Assembly (NCBI GenBank): GCA_003254925.1
Contig: QANZ01019886.1
Location: forward strand, 1 to 64,000
Direction of reading: 5' to 3'
DNA: 64,000 nucleotides
From: Chamaecrista fasciculata
Lineage: Eukaryota; Streptophyta; Magnoliopsida; Fabales; Fabaceae
Positions 11,688 through 24,800 of this stretch are shown here, in pieces. The position numbers and the translations under genes are program-made. The stretch's first letter is position 1; each line of letters begins with the position of its first letter. The notes beneath the pieces are model-generated. The model saw only the letters and a list, made by a program, of their open reading frames with translations. It had not been told where the DNA came from and did not search any database.

Positions 11688-13054
11688 TTAATGGTCCTCT
11701 GTGATATACTGCTTTTTTTGTTTTGTTATGTTTTTTTTTTCCTTTTTAAGCTTAACTAGTTCTGGTTCTTGTTGAAGATTGTTGTTATTAGAAGCTTTGA
11801 AAAAGATTGGTATTGCATGTTTCCCTCTGATATTCTTTTTCATCTGCGTTTGCTAGCTATTTTATCTGTATATACAGTAGGGATTGTTTGCTTGTCTTAT
11901 CTTTGATCTGCTTTATTTTATTCTTTAATTTTGCTTTTGGACACACTTGTTTAAGAGTGCAAAAGCAAAAATGATGTCCACCATTGATGGGTTCATCAGA
12001 TAATTTGTGCCGTGATTTTAGTTTTCCCACAAGAATAATGTTGAAGAATCAACAAGGCATCACAGCTCATGCATTGACTTTAGAGATGGAACAATTATAT
12101 AGAAAACCCATTGATGAATGCCTTTTTTTTTGTTCCCAAAGCTTTCTTCTATCAGAGATAATCTTGTTCGAGATACACTATCAGGTACTAAATATGAGCA
12201 TTTCTCTAGATCGCACCAATTCGAAGCTAGATTCACTACCTTGTTTCATTACTATAATTATGATGATGATTATCTAATATATATACCTTTATATCTAAGG
12301 AATGAGACTAAAATTCAGATAGCTAGATGTGTCTAATAGATATATATATGAAATCTGACATATATAATTTTTTATCCTTGTCATGATTATTAATGATGAA
12401 TGAGTCTAATTAAGAGCTTTTTTGTTTTTTTATATTTGAAAGTTTTGGGGTTGAGTCTTGCAATTCTTAAAAGTTAAATGAGAGAATCTAGTAGAGGCTC
12501 TAATTTCTGCTTGATTGTTCCTGTATTTACACTAATCACACCAGTAGTCTGGTGAAAGGTGGTTGAAAACTTGAAATTAGGGTTATGGAGTGACTTGAAA
12601 AGAAAGCAATTGGTGATTATGTTCTTATTGCTTGTGTGTCCTATAACACAAAAAAATGTATATATTTATATATGATGTGACCTTTTCTATGTTTCGTGCA
12701 AAAACAGTGAGATAGATCACTGCATGTTACTGGAGATAGAATATGGTGGATCAACTGACATCTCTGAGGAATCAGTGAAGAAGTCCGTACATATATATAT
12801 ACATGTTCATGCTTATTCATAGTTTCTTTCATATCTATTCATATAACTCAATAATTAGGGGCTGTTATATATATATATCATCTGTCCTATCAAATGATCT
12901 GCATAGAAAGTCAAGCAATATAATTGGCCATTTTATATATATATATATATGTGTGTGTGTGCGCGCATTGTTTTGGTGTTAGAGACAGTATCCAGACAAG
13001 CATGCAGTCATACAGAATATATATGAAGGGATATATATATGAGACACACCTTTT
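11688..13054. other. 3' flank of the BIG GRAIN 1-like gene and intergenic sequence
   Basis: The first 200-300 bp are T-rich and probably hold the 3' UTR. The rest is AT-rich with TA/TG microsatellites (12937-12965). Open frames here are short and match nothing I know. Confidence 0.4.
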
Positions 13055-13378
13055 CAAGTGGTATTATATTATTATTCTTTAAATTTATATCGAATCAATG
13101 AATTAGTCTTTGAATAATCAAAATATATGATTTGATTCTTGAATTATTACAATTGTCAACGATTTAGTCCTTAGTGACAATTTGATCCCTTAATTTAAAG
13201 TTATTTTGTATTGTTTGTATGTCTTTGAATTTATATTAAATTAATATTTTTTTTTCTAAATTTTATAAAAGGACTAAATCATCGGTAATTTTAATAATTT
13301 AAAGACTGAGTCATATAATATTTTTATTATTCATAAACTAATTGGTTAACTTAAATTCAAGGGCCAATAGTAAGTTTT
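13055..13378. mobile_element. Palindromic MITE, 'ACAATTGTCAACGATTTRGTCC' family, copy 1
   Basis: The inverted arms contain TTTAAATTTATAT / TTAAATTCAAGGGCCAATA ends and a central TTACAATTGTCAACGATTTAG motif. The same motif set is found at 63141-63530. The ends are eroded and I could not settle a target duplication, so the boundaries are approximate. Confidence 0.5.
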
Positions 13379-14905
13379 CTCTACATTATTTGTGTGTGTG
13401 AATTAAAAGCAATAGAGATGTTAAAAGTGGATGCATTTTCTTGCTGCTTGAAAGCTTAATTACTTACTGTGAGAGGGAAGATGATGGCCTAGCTAGCTAG
13501 ATGGATATATAGCCTTTTGAAAGAATGATACAAACACATAAATCAAATGAATGAAAGAATGATGCATGGGGAACCAAAAGGGTCCACCAAGAATGTAAGT
13601 ATCATGAATGGAGGGACCAAACTTACCATAATTCAAATTGAATTGCAAATGTCATATATAAACAGGGAAAGTGATGGACAGAGAAATTTCAGAGAAAGTG
13701 ATATGAGAGAGATGTGCTCATCTTTTTCCTTGTGGTAATCAAATCCCATTCCTTTATTTAGGAAAAAAGTTATAAAATCATATATTGGCACCAATCACTA
13801 TATCACTACGTGCACATATGCTCAAGTAGTAATATAGCATGATTCTTTTAACATTAAACTATACCACTCTGCAGAATTCAAATATTTCTTGTAAAATTAT
13901 TGGGTTTGTTAAAAAAGTCCTGTTTATCAAAAGAAAAATGTGCGAATCTCAATACTATTTTAAAAAGGTTTAATTATCAAGACATCCAAAGTCAAATATT
14001 TTCAATTGTATTTGACTTTCTAAATTCTTTCTAGTTTCTATTATCTTGATCTAGATGTGAGTTGTAGTTAAATACTGGTAATTTGTGTGAAGGGTATGGG
14101 TATATTTGAGATAATATTGTGTGATGTAAAGCTTGTTAAATAATGTTGTCTCTTACGTTTTTATTGACTTGTTATTAACTTGTTAACTTGTACTTTTTAT
14201 TGGCCTTGTTGTCAGGCCGGGTTTAGGGTTTAGGGTTTAGGCTACTTGTTTTATTTAGGTCCAAATGCAATAGAATCGAAAGTACAAGTTACTCTTGATG
14301 AAATTATTTCTTTATCTAGTTGAGACGGTTGACAACAAAACCAAATAGTACTCCGAAAGTTAATATTGATATTTTGACCAAACTTACTTTCGAAGTACTA
14401 TTTGACCTCGATCGTGTGCTAACAGCCCCAAGTTGGATTGAAAAAGAACTCCTCAAGGGTAATTTGTAACTTTAATTTCTTTGCATTTGGACTGATACAA
14501 GAGAGATATGACCAAATTCATGAAACAAGCAGCCTATTTGCGGGCCTGATTTCATTTTCGATTTGACTTTATTTGCCCATGATTCTAACTAGACAAAAAA
14601 AGAACTCATCAAATTTTATTTGTAGCTATAATTTAATCGCATTTGAGTTTGAAATGAGAGAGATATGATCATATTCAATAGTTAGGGACAATGACGAAAT
14701 TTTTAGGAAACATTAAGGACCAAAACAAAATAAAAAAATCATTAGGGACCAAAACAAAACTTTAGGTAAACATTAAGAACCAAAATAGGTTTTTGACTGC
14801 AAAAATATTACAACAATTTCAAACTAAACCTATACTCTTCCATATTCAAATTGTACACTATTAAAAGTTTAAAACAGAGTCAATACACTCATAATATACA
14901 ATGTA
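13379..14905. other. Intergenic sequence with a short telomere-like array
   Basis: Three tandem TTTAGGG-type units occur at 14219-14241. The stretch 14420-14780 resembles 19000-19460 in phrase order (GAGAGATATGATCATATT, then TTAGGGAC...AAACATTAAGGACC), suggesting two copies of an eroded repeat. No gene is seen. Confidence 0.4.
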
Positions 14906-15316
14906 GGTTAAAGTGTATTTTTGATTTCATAACTTTTGCTCAAGTTTCAATTTGATCCCATAACATTTTTGTTGCACTTTTGGTCCCATTTTTTTTGCTC
15001 AGGTCTCAATTTGGTTCCTTGTTTCACTTTTGGTCCCATATTTTTGGGTCAGATTGCAGAATTGGTTCCAATCTTTTGGTCAAGTTAGTTGCAAAACTGG
15101 TCTCATATCTTTGCAAAAAGGTTTCACATTGTGAGATTAACGGTGGAACTTTTGTAAATATATAAGACCAAATCTGCAACAAAAAAAAATATAAGACCAT
15201 GTGGGACAAATCATGCACATGACCAAAAGATATAAGACCAAAAGTGCAATAAAAAAAGTTACATGACCAAATTGAGACCTGAGCAAAAGATATAAGACCA
15301 AAAGTGCACTTTGCCC
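14906..15316. mobile_element. Palindromic MITE, 'TTTTGCTCAGTTTCAATTTGGTCC' family, copy 1
   Basis: The 411-bp element has inverted ends GGTTAAAGTGTATTTTTG and GGGCAAAGTGCACTTTTG. The flanking 9-mers TACAATGTA and TATAATGTA (14897-14905 and 15317-15325) differ at one base, a near-intact 9-bp Mutator-type duplication. The arms are built from repeated CAATTTGGTCCCATA phrases. Other copies: 28956-29356 and about 47680-48020. Confidence 0.75.
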
Positions 15317-15341
15317 TATAATGTATTGTTAACCTAAAATC

Positions 15342-15944
15342 CAATGTTATGAACCACGAACAGTTGAACCGGGACTTGAGAGTGAAGACGGCTCGGTTTC
15401 GACCATTGGACCGTTCAGAAGGTTGGACCGCTTTGAACCGGATTGACCCGGGTTGAACTGTGACCCAGAGTGACTTTTAGAAAAAAATCGGCTATAGCTC
15501 AGTTGGTAGAGCTCTACAATTGGGTCTATTTTCTATGAAAAAAAACATTTTTTTAGTTTTGTTTTTGTTGATTTTGTGAGCCAATTACAAAAAAATAATA
15601 TGAAACTTAATAGAAAATATTGTAAACCTATTAAAACAAAGAAAAAAACTCATTTTTTTCACTTTTACTAACCTAATAACTATTCATGTTGTGACTTTTT
15701 TATATTTTGTTTGTGTATGACAATGAAATTATAGATTCACAAAAATATCTTATTGTTATATAAATTTTATAGTTATATTTTATCAATCATGGACTATTTA
15801 TATTTATAATAATTAATATTTATTTCATTTATATATTTATGACGTCATCTGGTTTGATTATTGGTCCAACCGATTGAACCAATCAACCCGCATGACCCAA
15901 AGGTCTGTCCCAGTCATTTTTCCGGTCTGATTTTAATAACATTG
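15342..15944. mobile_element. hAT-type non-autonomous element, CAATGTTATNAAA ends
   Basis: The 603-bp element has ends CAATGTTATGAACC and (inverted) CAATGTTATTAAAATC. It is flanked by a perfect 8-bp duplication CTAAAATC (15334-15341 and 15945-15952), diagnostic of hAT insertion. Subterminal regions carry GAACCGG/CCGGTC motifs like the element at 48891-49886, so they belong to one family. A tRNA-5'-half-like stretch lies at 15489-15518. Confidence 0.82.
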
Positions 15945-17910
15945 CTAAAATCTGAAAAAAAAAAATTGCATTTTAAAACTTAACAAAGCAATAGTATAAA
16001 AAAAATACAAGAGAATTTTTGTTATGCACAAGGCAACTATAAAAACATAGAGGCGAGCAACAAAATAAAGGCAAAATTAAGGTCGGCCCAAACTTTTGGG
16101 CCTCTTAATGAAGTCCATATCCATCAACAAATGTAAGAAGTAAGAACACTAAATAATAGAAATAGTCACTTAAAAAGAAGAAAGACCTAACTAATTTGGA
16201 GCTAAGAGAAGAAAACCAACTTTAAGATTATTATATTAAGGGTCAGTTCGTTTGCGTTTTTAATAAAATTTGTTTTGATTATAATCGTAGTGTGATTATA
16301 ATCAAAGTTGATTATTTTTGTAGTGGTGTTTGGATGATTGTTGATTATTTGGTGTGAAATTATTAAAATTGGTATGTAATGATTGTGGTAGGTGGATAAA
16401 AAGTAAGGAAATTGATAAATTGTATAGGAGTATAAATGGAAGAAAAAGTTGGAAAAAGTAAGGTGTGATTTTATTATAATCAAAATGTGTTTGGATATGA
16501 TTGTTGCTTGAAAAAAAAATCAAATATGTTACTGTTTGCCTTGAAAAGCGTGAAAACTTGATTATTTTCATGTGCAAGTGGGGGGTGATTATTTGATTTG
16601 GTGCACCGAATGAATTTTGGCCTATGTAATGGTGGACCAAAAGGACTAAAATGTATAATTTATGCCCGACATTTGGTGCACCAACGAAGAAAATGGTGCA
16701 CCGTTTTGTAGCAGATGAGAGAGAAATTATTAGCGCACGCTGGCCCGAAATGAAAGATATTTATAATTTAAGACATTTAGAAGAGGAAATGAAAGATATG
16801 ACATGATACTATTTTGGCATGTAATGGAACAATATGAAATTTAAAAGGGGTTAAAATATTAATTTAACCAATATAACGTTAAAATCTCTTTTTTTATTAT
16901 AGTTCTTTTTACAAATTAATTCATTTTAAATTTTTTATGTAATCTAGTTTATAATCTGCTCCACTTGGTTATGCGTGTTGTTTTAATTATATATGTAATG
17001 TAATACACTTGGTTCGGCCTTGGTGTTATTCATATGTAATTTATAAATTATGCGGTATATATGTATGAAATAAATGAATGTTTGTAATTGGAATTTGATT
17101 TATGTATGTAAGGATCACATTCACATTTGGCTACTTGATCATTGCATGAGGTACGTACAAGTAGGCTTATGGATATGGGTGTTGGCCACAGATTCTCCGA
17201 GAATATATATATAATTTTTATTTTAACAAAAATTATTAAAATATTACAAAATAAAATTTATTATATTTTGAAATTATAAATAATAATAAATCATTTAAAT
17301 TTTCGAATAAATTTGTATTATTTCCATTTCCAAATGAATTATATTATATTTTAAAAGTGTAATAATTTTAAAAAAATTGATAAATAGGTAAGAAAAAGGA
17401 ATGACAATTTGGACGGGAATCTAGAATACATGTATGAATCCATCCGTAAAAAATATTTGATATTTTTCAGATACTAGATATCGAATAAAGTACAAGTAGT
17501 GAAAAATTTAAAAATATATAATATAAGGTGGATAAATATATTTCTTTAACTATCTGATATCCTTCCGAAATAAACGGGTAGTTAGGACTTAAGATACTCT
17601 ATATTTGATACCTTATAATATAAATATCTTATTATATTTTGTATTTTTTTTATGATATTTTTAATAATTTTATTTTAATTAACGAATATTGGATATATTG
17701 AATAATTTTATTTTAACAAATTGGTCTTTATGAATGATTTTGATGGTTTTCCTGAACTAAGTTGGTTCTATGGAAGATCCTGAAACTATAATCTTGTATT
17801 TGAAATGTAAGAATTCAATTTATACACTATGGTTAATTGGTGTTGAAAAGTGTGGATGATGGGGGACATTGTATTTGTCAAATTTATCTTACTACATTTA
17901 CTATCCACAG
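15945..17910. other. Intergenic AT-rich sequence
   Basis: Around 16230-16620 there is one arm of a possible DNA transposon (repeated TTGATTATAATCAAA phrases) without a clear partner end. 17200-17700 is very AT-rich with no recognisable feature. Confidence 0.35.
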
Positions 17911-18081
17911 GGTTTAGGGAAATATATAATGATTAAATTGTTCACCCGGACATTTACTGTTACTCCTGAAGATGTAAAAACTGACCATGAAGTCTCAGAG
18001 AAAATATGCTTGCCCCAAACGTTTTTAAAGCCTGAACATTTGGATATACCGACAGTTATTCATAATGAAGCTTCATGGCTG
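17911..18081 (+). pseudogene. Orphan exon of a VPS9A-like Rab5 guanine nucleotide exchange factor
   Basis: A 171-bp open stretch (57 codons) sits exactly between an acceptor (CCACAG, ending 17910) and a donor (CTG|GTATGG at 18082). It reads GLGKYIMIKLFTR near its start and FLKPEHLDIP ... HNEASWL at its end, which match the region just before and at the start of the VPS9 domain of plant VPS9A (family form GLEKYVMTKLFTR ... FISPENLDIQ ... QNESSWL). VPS9A activates Rab5-type GTPases on endosomes. No other VPS9A exon (such as the one with the catalytic Asp/Tyr of the VPS9 domain) is found within several kilobases, so this is a transplanted fragment, not a gene. The exon has no stop, so capture may be fairly recent. 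Confidence 0.72.
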
Positions 18082-19957
18082 GTATGGCTTAACTTTAGAA
18101 GTATGATATCATATAAAACTCAGCTATGTTGGCAGTGGCATGTGTATTTAATGCCCACCAGACTATTATTAATACTTTTTATGCACAGTATTCTTATTGC
18201 TTTCATATTTCAATTCTCCATGTTATTATGTAATTTTGTGAGTTTTCTTGTGATATTGCGATCTTTCCCTTATAAATTTTGTGTACATGTTATTCAACAA
18301 TAAAGTATGTAGTACATATAGCCATCCATTAGAACGAAGATGATGTTAATTTGTAGAAATGGTATATTTTCTTCAAGTTTGCTGAGTTGTGCTGGAGTTT
18401 TGCTATCTACTGTTTCTTTTTTTCTTTTCTTGCTACTGTTTTTTTAGGAGTCGTTAATTATTAGCAGTAGTTAATATTGGTAATTATAAGATTAGTTACT
18501 AATTGATTGTAAATTTGTGATTAGTTCACTGCACTCTGTTTTTGTGACATGTGAGTGAACTCACTTGTAGGTATATAATGTTCAATTTTAATATGTATAA
18601 GCTTGCACTTTCAAGGCTTTGATGATGGGATCGATTAAGGTTTGCTGAGCAATTTCTTTTTGCATTTTTCTCAATTGCATTATTGTATTTTTATTGTCAA
18701 AAGTGAGCTTTCTTATCTAGCAACCTTTTGAACATGTGTTTAACTATTTTTCATGCTTTCTTCATGATACTATGCTGTCCAAAGTTTGCATTCTGATGTG
18801 ATAAAGTTTCATGCATATTTTCATGTCCATTTCAACACTTTTTTGACTTACTTTGCATGGATGAAAGTTCTGTTTTGGTTAGTTTCATACATGAAAATTA
18901 TGTGGGTAATGCTTTATGTAGTTTTTTTTATTATTATTCATCATGCCTATCCCTTTAGCCATTCATAAATATCTTCTTAATCTTGTGTTGCACCCTTTTG
19001 TTTGGACATTTAATATGTGAATGCATTAGTCCATAAGTACTTGATTTAACTCAAATTGGTCTATTATGTTTGATTTGTTTAAGATTGCATGGTTCAACAT
19101 GTTTTCATGATTTTTTAAATTGGTCTCAAACCTATTTTTGAAACATGATTTAACTTTATTTGCTAACAATCTCAATTAGATAGAGAAAGTACTATTCAAG
19201 TTAGCACATAATTCCGAACTCGTTGCATTCGAACTTAAAATGAGATATGAACAACTTCACTTGATTGACTATGAAACGAGTTACTACATTCAGAACTCGA
19301 TTTGATCTCAATTGTTAATAGCCTAAAAGTACTTGTCAAAAGAATCTTGTAATTCTGAATTCGTCGTATTCGAACTTGAAACGAGAGAGATATAATCATA
19401 TTTAGTATTCTTAGGACCACTTTGAGAAATTTATGTAACATATAGGACCAATCTAAAACAAATGAAATATATATAAGGGATCATTTTGAAATCTATCCCG
19501 TATATAAGGGACTAATTTGAGGTTTCGGCCAATAAAAAAGGGTAATATATAAATATATGTATATACATACATGTATGTTGGTAGTGGGCATGTAAATGGA
19601 AAAGCATGCTTTGCAACAGAGAAAAAGGCACATGAATGGGGCCACACACAAACCATTTGCCTCTAACTTTTTAATTTTGACTTTTTTTTTTATCTATTTA
19701 ATTACATACACTCGTGCAATCATTAGACTCAAATTTCTCAATAATTATGAGATTTTTAGAATGTTCATGCTTAAAAATATTAAAAAAATTGGAAGACAAT
19801 TTCAGTTGGCAAGATGAAATTAGTCCCACTTTTAAAAGGCATGAATTCTTTTATGAAAAGGGTAGGAAATGAAAATTTAGATTAAGAGCAATATGGTAAT
19901 ATCAGCTCAATGCCTGATTGAAAATTTCTTCATATTAAATTAATGCAATAATATAAT
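18082..19957. other. Intergenic sequence, possibly including captured intron sequence
   Basis: T-rich sequence to about 18960 has an intron-like look and may have travelled with the VPS9A exon. 19000-19460 is an eroded repeat related to 14420-14780. No gene is recognised. Confidence 0.35.
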
Positions 19958-20300
19958 GGCTAAAACATACTTTTTGGTCCTCCAACTTTACACCAATTTT
20001 AAATTTCGTCATTAATGTTTGTTTATCGTCAATTTTGTCTCTAAACTTTTACATTTTGGTCGATTTTATCTTTTACAAACTCTATCATAATTTTTAATCT
20101 GATGTAAGATTTAAGTTTTCTTTTACCAATTTTACATAAATATCATTAGTCATGTAAAATTTATCGTTATTATTTGACTAATGTTAAACCAAAGAATAAA
20201 ATTGATTAAAATATAAAATTTTGAAACAAAATTAATAATAAACAAATATTAAAGACGGAATTAAAAATTGACATAGAGTTTAGTGACAGATACGTTTGCC
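19958..20300. mobile_element. Palindromic MITE with 9-bp duplication
   Basis: The 343-bp element begins GGCTAAAACATACTTTTTGG and ends in ...TACGTTTGCC. The 9-bp direct repeat TAATATAAT flanks both sides exactly (19949-19957 and 20301-20309). The inverted arms pair loosely (AATTTCGTCATTAATGTTTG against CAAATATTAAAGACGGAATT). Mutator-like by duplication length. Confidence 0.78.
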
Positions 20301-21117
20301 TAATATAATCTAAAGTCTAGAATTTGCAGATCGTGTGATATTTTTTTTCTATAAAAGTGGAAAATTCTATTATTTATTGTGTACATAAGTATGTCACTGT
20401 TTATTCATGTCTAATTCTTTTGGGCCAAAATTCATGTCTAAATTTAATATAAGAAATTCCAGACATTTGATTTTTCTCATGTCTTATTCTTAAGACCTTG
20501 TGCTTTTTTTTTTAAAACCAAGGAAACGACATTATTTATATTAATGATTTAATATTTTGGATAACATTTCAAGAATTAAATAGTTAATATTTATTAAAAT
20601 TCATTGATCAAAAAATATATTTTTAATATTAAAGAATTAAATCATAATTTTGAAATAAATTTAAAGACTAAAAAAATAAATTTACACTTTTAAAATCTAG
20701 TAATTAAAACATTAACTAATTATTATGTCTGTTACCAACTTAACATGAGGCATGAATTAATCTAATTTGCACTTTTTAACAAAAAAAACAGAGTATGAAT
20801 CAAATTCAATGTAAATTGTAATGTAACTAATAAAAAACACTCTGTGTCTGTTTCTGTAAATAGAAACAAGTGGTGTGGACTGAAATGGGAATTCAGGTGT
20901 CTCTCAAAAGCTACAATTCTACAAAAGACCTCGACATGCTTTTGGTTGTAGTGGAAATCATGTTGACTCACGCTGTATCTGCTTCTACGTTGCCACTATT
21001 CTTCTGAAATCAAAAGAAAAAGTCCTTTCTTTCTCTCTCTCTCTCTCTTGTTCACTGTTCACTCTCTACCCTGCAAAAACAAACAAACACACCTTCACGC
21101 TCCCACCAATCAATCAG
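20301..21117 (+). promoter_or_regulatory. Upstream region and 5' leader of the SPL gene
   Basis: A CT-rich tract (about 21028-21056, CTCTCTCTCT) followed by CACTGTTCACTCTCTACC is typical of a plant transcription start and leader region. A donor-like CAG|GTTATTTC at 21118 and an acceptor-like GTGGCAG at 21799-21805 would frame a leader intron, with 61 bp of leader before the ATG at 21867. The exact start of transcription cannot be seen. Confidence 0.4.
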
Positions 21118-21805
21118 GTTATTTCAAAGATTTCATCTTTTTGAAGGATGCATATCCTATCCTGTTTGGTTCCCCAGAATCTGTATTCATAAAAATCACA
21201 ACTTTCTATCAACCATGGAAATAGACAAATAGTGTGGTACCCAATTCGTTTTCTCTTAATCTGTTAACAACCCACTTTGCCATTTGATTGCGGTTTGTTC
21301 CCAAAAATAAAATGGTTCTTCCCACACTTCTTCTAATGATTGTTTCGTGGGCATTTATTTTTGTTACTTAATCTCTTCTCTGAAGCACAGTCTTATTTTA
21401 ATTTGGCCATTGGGATTTCAAAATTTGGTGATAGCATCAAACCCTTCAATCTGGGTTTGATGTGATTGACACCCTTTTGAAAATTTTTTGTCTTTGTGGT
21501 TTCTTGTTAATTATTGCATGGATGAGAATGCTCCTGTAATGTTAGGATTTGAAAGCTGTTTTTTTCTTCTGGGGGGGCTATATGGGCTCTTTACTGTTCC
21601 TTGAATGAAAGTGGGATCTGGAAAATTTATAATTTTTAGAGATGATTAATATGCCTTTATGCTTTCCTTTTGTTCTTTCAACTTCATTATTTAGTATTTT
21701 AAATTGATCTGTCTCTTATCTTGTATGTCTTGTATATCTATGTATGCTTGAAAAACAACGTTTGAAATAATGCAAAAGAGTAACTTATTCTCTGGATTGT
21801 GGCAG
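21118..21805 (+). other. Probable intron in the 5' untranslated region of the SPL gene
   Basis: The segment begins GT after CAATCAG and ends TGTGGCAG; it is T-rich and has no long frame. SPL genes often carry leader introns. The boundaries are inferred from splice consensus only. Confidence 0.4.
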
Positions 21806-21866
21806 GCTTATTATACATTATTGCATAACTTCTTTCTGTGCAACTTTAATTGATCGTCAATTACTA

Positions 21867-24800
21867 ATGGAATCTTCGAGTTACACCTCAGAAGAGAAAG
21901 GTTACATGTTTTCTGATGAAATGGATTACTCACTTGATGCTTTTATGAGAAGTAGAAGAGCATTGGTTGAATGGGACACTAAATCATCATGTAACTTTGA
22001 GAAGCATGAATTTGTTTCAGATAAAGAGGTAATTAAAAGCATGGAATTTGTGGACTTGGGGTTTCCTGATTTGTTCAGAAGGCCTTTTCATGGTAGCCAG
22101 ATGCTACCGGAAGCATCTAGCTGTGAGCAAGACAGTTATTCTAGTAAAAAGGTGAATTCCTCTGGTCATGCTATTATCGCCTTTAATTCACCTTCGAGGG
22201 AAGAAGAATCCGAGTTAAAGCATGAAGCTTCTCTAGTTGAATCTAAAGGGCATGATTCATCATTGATTGATTTGAAGCTAGGGAGATTAGCAGATTGTAA
22301 AGATCCAAGTAGTGATAAAAATGACAAAGAGGGGTTTGGTTTTTCATCTATATATCCGTCCACACTTCCAAAGAGAGCTCGCACTTCCGGTTCACCTACT
22401 CAAACACTGGTATGTCAAGTTTATGGTTGTAACAAGGACCTTAGCTCCTCGAAAGAGTACCACAAAAGGCACAAAGTTTGTGATGTTCATTCTAAGACAG
22501 CCAAAGTTATTGTTAATGGCATTGAACAGAGGTTTTGTCAGCAGTGCAGCAGGTTATTAATTTTTTTCCTTCATTAAATTTTGCATATTCTTGTTAAAAT
22601 GATAAGCTGATTATTTGATTATTTCATGAAACCTTTGTCTTATAAAAGATCCTTACATTGTTTCAGAGGTGAGATTGTAGTAGCCGGGTCATTTGTCGAA
22701 TTTCTCTATATATATTTTTTAATTTCTTGGTGAAGCAATAATATCTCTCAGGTTTCCGATGATAAGGTAGGAAAACTAAAGATATTTTAGTGAAGTTACT
22801 ATCATAATCGTGTTGAGAATCCAAGAAACATGCTTGTGTTTAATAATTTGTATAAAGCTGAAGTAATCTTCACTTCTACCATTTATGTACTAGTTCTCAT
22901 CTCATCTTTTATGTCCAAAAGAAAAGGTGAACAAGGAAGTAGGCTAACAATAAAGCTGCTTAATTAGAAAATTCAATATGCTCTATTAAATGGAAATGAA
23001 TTGTTGAATTTTGTAGTTTCCATCTCATCTTTCAAGTCACATTGTGAGAATACCTAGTAAGTTGAATTTATTTATTTAACCTATGTGATATAGCAAGTAC
23101 GATAATCATCTAATGTATTCAATGTGACATTTCTTTCTAACTTTGAACTTCGTGATTGTTACTTTATGGATTAAATTGCAATGCCTTTGGTTTCTTAATT
23201 AGGTTCCATTTATTAGCTGAGTTTGATGATGGCAAGCGCAGTTGTCGTAGACGATTGGCAGGACACAATGAACGTCGAAGGAAGCCTCAGTTTGATTACA
23301 TCTCGGGTAAACAACAGAAGATGCTTCAGCCATGTCAAGGTATTCAACTTATTTCCTCCAACATAACCTGAAACATAAAATTAAGAATGCATTGGTGACA
23401 ATTAATAGATAATTGCGAAGTTTAGAAATCATACTTTCTCATTGAAAATAATCTTTAAACAATGATTTTCAATTTCTTTTTTTCTCCTTTTTTTACATGT
23501 TAATGATCTTCTACGGTTAAAACTGCTTTATAAGTTTTGCTATCTCAAAATCTAAAAACTTATATAACATTTCACAATGGATGTGCTCATTCTGGTAGAG
23601 TGTATTGGGTTCTGTTAATTAATACTTAATAGCTCCACTAACAATTTAACTCAGATAAGACAATTGACATCAAAGTGTTAATTCTTTTTCTATTTTTCTT
23701 TCTTTGAATACAATTGTAGTTATTGGTTGTCTCTTGATGCGTATCTCATTCTGGGGAAACTCTTAAATATGAGTTTCATGTCCAAGTTTGTTAAACCATT
23801 GGATAACTTGTAACTTATTTTCTTTTTAAATAATACAAAGCTTAATTAAGGTTGATAATTGCTAATTTCATATTTTATTTGAGACATGCATTGTAATATG
23901 ACATTGATGGGCATATTATATGTCTTTTTTAAAAAACAAATAATTCTGTATGTGTATCTTCAATATGATTGGCATATGTATTAAGTGTAGATATTTCTAA
24001 AACTTTGTCAAGTCGCATATAAGCCATGTTAAAAATATTTGTGTGGAGATTGATTCTGCACATGCATGTTACATCAATCTTGAGAACAAAGTTTAATAGT
24101 ATAATGTCAAGAAATTTAATATCAAATCATATATATTTTGTCTGTGTGTGTGTGAATATATAGGTTATCCCAAAGTTAAACATGTTGACCTGTCCTAATT
24201 TTGTGTGGGAAATTTTGGTCAACTCAAGATAAGGTTGCAACATCTGTTGTATTGAAAGCTACTTTTATGCTCCCTTGTCTTATGCAATATATTTCAGAAT
24301 TTTAAAGAGAATCAAACATGTCATCCTAGGATTTGGTTTATACCGTATCCTTTAATTAAAAATATTTTAGGTGACATATGCTTTTTAAACATCATAGACA
24401 ATAGAAAACACGTATAGGTCCTGTAAATTATGTTATCATTGTCTCATGGGATGATATGGACCTTTTACCAACTATATTTATCTGAGAATTTTTTATGCAC
24501 CAAGGTTGAGTAACACATACATTTGTTTGGTGTTGTTATTGTGATCGTGTTTTCAGGACTTGTTTGTTTCTAATGTTCACATTCACTCATAAGACTTGAA
24601 CAATTTAATAGTTACAAGACTGAAGTGTACTCTATATGAAGTTAATATACAGCTCCATGAACTCTAAAGATTAATCTATGATTACTTTTACTAGTTACAA
24701 AGGAATGTTGCAGTTAAATAAAATACAATTCCTATCAAATATTTCTTTCGTCTAATGGAGTTGTGGAAATCCATCAAGATTACTGCTCTCAGATCCTTGC

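Noticed and set aside
15489..15560. tRNA gene
   Set aside because: Only the 5' half resembles a tRNA; no T-arm, B box or acceptor complement follows.
16202..16640. Two overlapping minus-strand frames of 93 and 112 aa
   Set aside because: Composition follows the repeated TTGATTATAATC phrases of a transposon arm; no conserved motif.
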